Positions 6,302 to 9,633 of a stretch of 9,633 bases of DNA are shown here, piece by piece. Source of the DNA: Candidatus Zipacnadia bacterium (GTDB lineage: Bacteria > Armatimonadota > Zipacnadia > Zipacnadales > Zipacnadaceae); contig JALGTJ010000071.1 in assembly GCA_029821415.1 (NCBI GenBank), positions 1 to 9,633 of the forward strand. Reading direction: 5' to 3'. The position numbers and the translations under genes are program-made. The first letter of the stretch is position 1, and each line of letters starts with the position of its first letter. The notes under the pieces are model-generated. The model did not search any database and was not told the origin of the DNA. It was given only the letters and a program-made list of their open reading frames with translations.

Positions 6302-7021
6302 ATGCGTAATGTGTACGTAGTAGCAGTCGTAGTGACGTTGTTAGTTAGTGCCGCACTTGCCTCAGCGGAACCGTCTATGAGGGGCTACACCGGATTGCTG
6401 ATGGTACCAACCAGTGATGCCCTGGGCCAGGGAGACTACAACGTCGGGATAAGTAGCAGTGAAATCAGCGACTGGGATGACCGGGCCTACACCGCCAACT
6501 TCGGCCTGCAGGACGGCCTGGAGGCAGGCGTGTGGTGGTGGCATCCCGCAGGCGGTAGTGGGGTAGTACCCAGCAGCTCACTCGTTGTCGGCAACGAGAC
6601 GTTGCTCAACATTAAGTACCAGTTCGAGCCAGGTGAACTTGGCCACGCCGGTCTGGCAGTCGGAGTGAGCGATGTTACTGATGAGATAGATACCGCTGTC
6701 TACTTTGTGGCCAGCAAGAATGTCGGCCACCCGATTGGCACAACCATTGACGGCAAGCCGATAAGCCGGCTGACTCTGCATGGAGGAATCGGTGGGGGTT
6801 GGATTGATGACTTCTTTTTCGGGCTCGAAGCCCGATTAGGTGATCGCCTTACGCTGATAGGGGAGCATTTCAATGATGATCTGAGCGTGGGCGCACGGCT
6901 GCGATTGTGGCGACATTTCACACTCGACGCGGGGTACATCAATGCCAAGGACTGGTCAGCCAATCTCAGCTATAACTATCCGCTGGGCGCAGGCGCACTG
7001 GAAGCGGTAATCGGCAACTAA
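6302..7021 (+). CDS. Secreted YjbH-like beta-rich protein, copy 1
   Basis: This 239-residue protein has a clear Sec signal peptide (hydrophobic core at about 4-19, likely cut at ASA|E after residue 22). The mature part is rich in alternating beta strands, Gly and aromatics. GYTGLLMVPTSDALGQGDYNVG (28-49 region), the FGL-DGLEAG segment, and a final strand NLSYNYPL resemble the YjbH/DUF940 outer-membrane-type beta-barrel proteins linked to exopolysaccharide export or capsule genes. The assignment rests on remembered motif style rather than a search. The start is ATG 6302, with GGAGGTGA five bases upstream; a longer reading from 6206 would overlap the preceding gene and bury the signal peptide. 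It is adjacent to a close paralog, so the pair arose by tandem duplication. If it is an outer-membrane protein, the organism is a diderm. Confidence 0.75.
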   Translation: MRNVYVVAVVVTLLVSAALASAEPSMRGYTGLLMVPTSDALGQGDYNVGISSSEISDWDDRAYTANFGLQDGLEAGVWWWHPAGGSGVVPSSSLVVGNETLLNIKYQFEPGELGHAGLAVGVSDVTDEIDTAVYFVASKNVGHPIGTTIDGKPISRLTLHGGIGGGWIDDFFFGLEARLGDRLTLIGEHFNDDLSVGARLRLWRHFTLDAGYINAKDWSANLSYNYPLGAGALEAVIGN

Positions 7022-7130
7022 AGGACTCTGCTCTCGCCAAATAGTGCGGCCTCCAGACTCACCGATGGCATGCTGGGCGGGGGTATAGTGCTAGCCGCAT
7101 GTGTAACGACCGGGCTAAACTCACGAAGGG

Positions 7131-7730
7131 GTGAGGGTTGTGTACAAGATTTGTGTAGGTTTGGTTGCGGTGACGTTGTTGGCGGCTTCCGTTTCGGTAC
7201 TTGGCGCTCCTAGCCTGATGGGCTATACCGGCCTGCTGCTCGCACCCACCGCCGACGCACTGGGCGACGGCCAGTACAATGTAGCTGTTGCCTCCACTGA
7301 GGCGCAGAACTGGGAAGATCGTGCGTATCTGGCTAACTTCGGGTTGCAACCCGGCCTGGAAGCAGGCGTGCAATGGTGGCACTCCGAACATGGGGCGGCC
7401 GAGACGCTACTTAACCTCAAGTATCGCTTCCAGCCTCCTACACCCGGTCGCGCCAGTCTGGCTGTGGGGGTCAGCGACCTAACCGGCGAGACGAACAGCG
7501 CCGTCTACTTTGTGGCCAGCAAGGAGCTAGGCCAGTCAGTAGGACAACTTGATGGAAAGCCGGTCAGCTTGCTGCGGGTCCACGGCGGCATCAGCGGCGG
7601 CGGGATTGACGACTTCTTCTTTGGCACGGAGCTGCGCCTGGGGGCCTGCTGGATATGGACGAATGGGCCGCCAACATCAGCTACAATTACCCCCTGCCTG
7701 CTGCTCAACCACAGATCTCTGAAGCAGTAG
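7131..7730 (+). CDS. YjbH-like paralog, copy 2: N-terminal part, disrupted near 7640
   Basis: This is the second of two tandem paralogs. It opens with a signal peptide (about residues 1-26) and then follows copy 1 closely: GYTGLLLAPTADALGDGQYNV, FGLQPGLEAGVQWWH, AVYFVASKELG and GGGIDDFFFGTELRLG. From about residue 171, after the G-run at 7640-7644, the reading frame becomes unrelated sequence and stops at 7730. Matching sequence (DEWAANISYNYPL) resumes at once in the -1 frame. Compared with copy 1, about 30 codons between RLG and the final strands are missing, and the frame is short by one base. The last ~30 residues of this frame are therefore probably not native. The GTG start at 7131 aligns with the copy 1 start (M-R-x-V-Y), though its ribosome site (GAAGG) is poorly spaced. 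The next frame completes the gene with a linker and stalk domain. Confidence 0.72.
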   Translation: MRVVYKICVGLVAVTLLAASVSVLGAPSLMGYTGLLLAPTADALGDGQYNVAVASTEAQNWEDRAYLANFGLQPGLEAGVQWWHSEHGAAETLLNLKYRFQPPTPGRASLAVGVSDLTGETNSAVYFVASKELGQSVGQLDGKPVSLLRVHGGISGGGIDDFFFGTELRLGACWIWTNGPPTSATITPCLLLNHRSLKQ

Positions 7731-8338
7731 CAACCGTTCAACCCGAATCACTTATCACTGCGCAACCGGAAGCCACAACTCCGCCGAAAGAAGCATCCGG
7801 CACCCCCGTCAAGGAGCAGAAGCCACCAGCAATTGAGCTGGCTTCCAGTGCGCCACCGACGGCTGCCAGCCCCGCATCACCGGAAGCGGCCGCCAAACTG
7901 CCTTCGCTTAAACCCAAAGAAACGAGCAAGGCTGCGGGGGTTAGTGCCGATAAGCCGGTAGAAGACATCCCCCTGGGAGGTCGCTATCCCGATTCGGCCA
8001 TTATGCGCAGCGGCCATCTGTTCGTCCCACTGCGACCGGTAGCTGAGTGGCTGGGCTTCTTCACACAGGCAACATTAACCGCCAACGGAATGAAGATCAC
8101 TGTAGAAGCCAAGACAACGAAATCAGCCCAATTACACATCGGCAGCACTACCGTCACCTGCGACGGCCAGACCGCGGAGCTGTCTTCTGTGCCGTATCTG
8201 CTGGGCGGCGAAACAACGATGGTGCCGGTGGATTTCTTTGAGAAGGCTCTGGCAGTGTCCACACACATAGATACTACCGGTGGCGTCATACTTTTCGAGC
8301 GTGACGATGCAGTAGGATGCGTCTCCTTTGGAAAGTAG
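7655..8338 (+). CDS. YjbH-like paralog, copy 2: C-terminal part with Pro/Ala linker and copper-amine-oxidase-N-like stalk domain
   Basis: This 227-codon frame continues copy 2 after the break. It starts with the last beta strand (WAANISYNYPLP, residues 4-15) and then a low-complexity Pro/Ala/Thr/Glu linker at about 16-100. A globular domain at about 103-216 follows, with LFVPLRPVAEWLGF (122-135) and a later TTMVPVDFFEKAL (187-199). These are the hallmarks of the copper amine oxidase N-terminal-like or stalk domain (PF07833 type), found in surface proteins of Gram-positive-related and Armatimonadota-like bacteria. No copper site or enzyme domain is present. It is probably not translated alone: the ATG at 7655 has no good ribosome site, and the product would lack a signal peptide. 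Copy 1 lacks this linker and domain. The stalk may contact peptidoglycan or another wall component; that is inference. It is followed by a terminator hairpin. Confidence 0.72.
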   Translation: MDEWAANISYNYPLPAAQPQISEAVATVQPESLITAQPEATTPPKEASGTPVKEQKPPAIELASSAPPTAASPASPEAAAKLPSLKPKETSKAAGVSADKPVEDIPLGGRYPDSAIMRSGHLFVPLRPVAEWLGFFTQATLTANGMKITVEAKTTKSAQLHIGSTTVTCDGQTAELSSVPYLLGGETTMVPVDFFEKALAVSTHIDTTGGVILFERDDAVGCVSFGK

Positions 8339-8378
8339 CTGGACATCGGAGTAAGGTGCAGCAGTAATGGAGGTATTC

Positions 8379-8406
8379 TATGCCCTGGTCAGTAGGCCAG
8401 GGCATA
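8379..8406 (+). terminator. Intrinsic terminator after the usp-yjbH-like unit
   Basis: TATGCCCTGG (8379-8388) and CCAGGGCATA (8397-8406) form a perfect 10-bp stem with an 8-nt loop, followed on the plus strand by TATTTC (8407-8412). The T-run is short, so termination may be partial. It sits 40 bp after the second yjbH-like gene and separates it from the URO-D-like gene. Confidence 0.6.
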
Positions 8407-8451
8407 TATTTCGAGAAAAGTCAAAGTTTCTAAATCAGCAGGAGCTTCATA

Positions 8452-9528
8452 ATGGAGTTACTCTACAAGCCGGATTTTGACGATGCTGCCCAACGGTGGC
8501 AGGCATTCTGGGCTGGGGAAGTGCTTGACCGGCCGCCGACAGTAATAATTGTGCGCCGCGAGGGCGCTCCAGAACGGCCAGGAAAACGCCAACTGGCCGG
8601 CCGGGATGGCAATTTCGAAGCAGTCCTCGACAGCTTCGAGCAATGGGCAGAGACTATGTACTTTGCTGGTGAGGCAGTACCGGATTTCTTGGGGGGGTTA
8701 GGCCCGGACCAGTTTGCCGCCTTTATGGGAGGCCATCTGGAATTCTCAGAAGAGCACGACACCTCCTGGGTATTGCCTTCGGTAGACGACTGGGCGGACA
8801 TTATGCCGCTACGAATTGATCCTAACAACAAGTACTGGCGACACGTACTGCGCTTGATGGAGGCGGCGAGCCAGCGCGCGCCAGGAAAATTCCTGGTAGC
8901 TACTATAGATATGCACAGCAACCTTGATGCTCTGGCTGCACTGCGGGGCTATGAGCAGTTCTGCCTTGATATGATCGACCAGCCCGAGGTCGTTGACCAG
9001 GTAGTAGCTCAGGTTATTGCTCTGTATGAGGTTGTTTACAATGGCGTCTACGAGGCCGCTAGTATGCAACGGGTCGGCTGGACTACCAGTTGGGGAGGAC
9101 TAGCTTTCCCGGGCAAGGGTGAGATGATGCAGTGCGACTTCTCGGCGCTGATGTCACCGAAAATGGCTGACCGCTGGCTGATACCCGCCATCGAGGCCGA
9201 GTCTGAGTTTCTTGACTACTCATTCTATCATCTCGACGGACCCGATGCCCTCGTTCACCTGCCGGCGCTTCTGTCACTGCCCAGGTTGCACGGCATACAA
9301 TGGGTGCCGGGAGGTCGGCTGGAAGTCGAACGACCCCAACACACCTGGGTGGACCTCTTCCAACGCATCCAGGCAGCCGGCAAGGCAGTGGAAGTGTGGG
9401 GCGATGCGGATGCTATCAAGTGGGTACATCCCCAGCTCAAGCCAAACCTGGTCTACTACGTAATATCGGGCATAAAAAGTCCCACCGAGGCTGATGAAAT
9501 GCTCGACTGGCTGGTCAAGCACACTTAG
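8452..9528 (+). CDS. Uroporphyrinogen-decarboxylase-superfamily protein (URO-D/MtaA-like TIM barrel)
   Basis: This cytoplasmic protein of 358 residues has features of the URO-D superfamily, which includes heme-pathway uroporphyrinogen decarboxylase and cobalamin/corrinoid methyltransferases. Visible segments are GGLGPDQFAAFMGG (81-94), a VDDW at 111-114, QCDFSALMSPKM (227-238), YHLDGP (259-264) and GIQWVPGG (281-288). This pattern belongs to a divergent branch common in environmental bacteria and usually annotated only as URO-D-like. It lacks the N-terminal Arg-rich substrate motif of true HemE and the usual methyltransferase His-x-Cys zinc pair, so neither heme synthesis nor methyl transfer can be assigned. 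Cys228, Asp229 and His260 are candidate catalytic or metal residues. The ATG at 8452 has CAGGAG seven bases upstream. The gene stands alone after a terminator and is not obviously linked to the envelope genes. Substrate unknown. Confidence 0.78.
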   Translation: MELLYKPDFDDAAQRWQAFWAGEVLDRPPTVIIVRREGAPERPGKRQLAGRDGNFEAVLDSFEQWAETMYFAGEAVPDFLGGLGPDQFAAFMGGHLEFSEEHDTSWVLPSVDDWADIMPLRIDPNNKYWRHVLRLMEAASQRAPGKFLVATIDMHSNLDALAALRGYEQFCLDMIDQPEVVDQVVAQVIALYEVVYNGVYEAASMQRVGWTTSWGGLAFPGKGEMMQCDFSALMSPKMADRWLIPAIEAESEFLDYSFYHLDGPDALVHLPALLSLPRLHGIQWVPGGRLEVERPQHTWVDLFQRIQAAGKAVEVWGDADAIKWVHPQLKPNLVYYVISGIKSPTEADEMLDWLVKHT

Positions 9529-9576
9529 ATACGGCCGCTACCTACTCCTCTGTGTCTATGTCAACGACAGCCGTAT
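9529..9576. terminator. Possible weak terminator hairpin after the URO-D-like gene
   Basis: ATACGGC at 9529-9535, directly after the stop codon, pairs perfectly with GCCGTAT at 9570-9576, and TTTC follows. The loop is long (34 nt) and the right arm lies inside the probable C-terminal codons of the convergent gene, so termination is only a possibility. Confidence 0.3.
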
Positions 9577-9633
9577 TTTCCTGCCCCAAAGTCTCCTGCT
9601 CCGGCGGTTCTCGCCGTTCGTAGGCTTGAGCAA
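9542..9633 (-). CDS. C-terminal tail of an unidentified convergent protein (partial)
   Basis: On the minus strand one frame is open from the right edge to a TAG at 9542-9544 and encodes the last 29 residues of a protein. The tail is hydrophilic and acidic, with Glu/Gln-rich character and an ending VVDIDTEE. Of the three minus frames here, the other two hit stops early and look less protein-like. The gene converges on the URO-D-like gene, with 13 bp between the stop codons. Too little is visible to name it. It could also be chance, since 90 bases is short. Confidence 0.4.
   Translation of the reverse strand, partial: AQAYERREPPEQETLGQENTAVVDIDTEE

Noticed and set aside
7022..7130. Terminator or separate promoter between the two yjbH-like genes
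   Set aside because: Only a 5-bp TAGCC/GGCTA stem without a T-run and an isolated TATAGT without a -35 were found.
7636..7646. Programmed -1 frameshift in the second yjbH-like gene
   Set aside because: The G-run does not form a full X-XXY-YYZ heptamer in the zero frame, and about 30 codons are missing as well, so deletion or error is more likely.

Overview
The window looks like a chromosomal fragment of a moderately GC-rich bacterium, possibly from an environmental or metagenomic assembly. Several clues point to a diderm, or a lineage near the Bacillota/Armatimonadota: an Lrp/AsnC-type regulator paired with a class I aminotransferase as in Bacillus alaR-alaT, separate secD and secF genes, two exported YjbH-like beta-rich proteins, a copper-amine-oxidase-N-type stalk domain, and a divergent uroporphyrinogen-decarboxylase-fold protein. 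The taxon cannot be fixed from sequence reading alone.

Left half (1-4670) is all on the minus strand and reads right to left. It opens with a textbook sigma-70 promoter (TTGACA, 17 bp, TATAAT) and a leader of about 185 nt with a strong hairpin. Then come secD, secF (broken into two frames), an Lrp/AsnC regulator, and an aminotransferase that overlaps the regulator by one base and runs off the left edge. SecD and SecF form the proton-driven accessory part of the Sec translocon. The last two genes look like an amino-acid-responsive regulator and its target enzyme.

Right half (4692-8406) is on the plus strand and starts from a divergent promoter in the 367-bp gap. It encodes a tandem universal-stress protein, a small single-span membrane coiled-coil protein, a secreted YjbH-like protein, and a second YjbH-like paralog. 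The paralog has lost about 30 codons and its frame, and then continues into a Pro/Ala-rich linker and a stalk domain. A 10-bp hairpin closes this probable transcription unit. The unit resembles an envelope or surface module of unknown function.

The far right carries an independent URO-D-superfamily gene (8452-9528). A convergent minus-strand gene follows, of which only the C-terminal tail lies in the window.

The main points for a second look are the two frame disruptions (secF near 2114, the second yjbH-like gene near 7640), the YjbH-plus-stalk architecture with its co-directional neighbours, and the divergent promoter region with its symmetric elements and long secD leader. No RNA genes, CRISPR arrays or insertion sequences were recognised.
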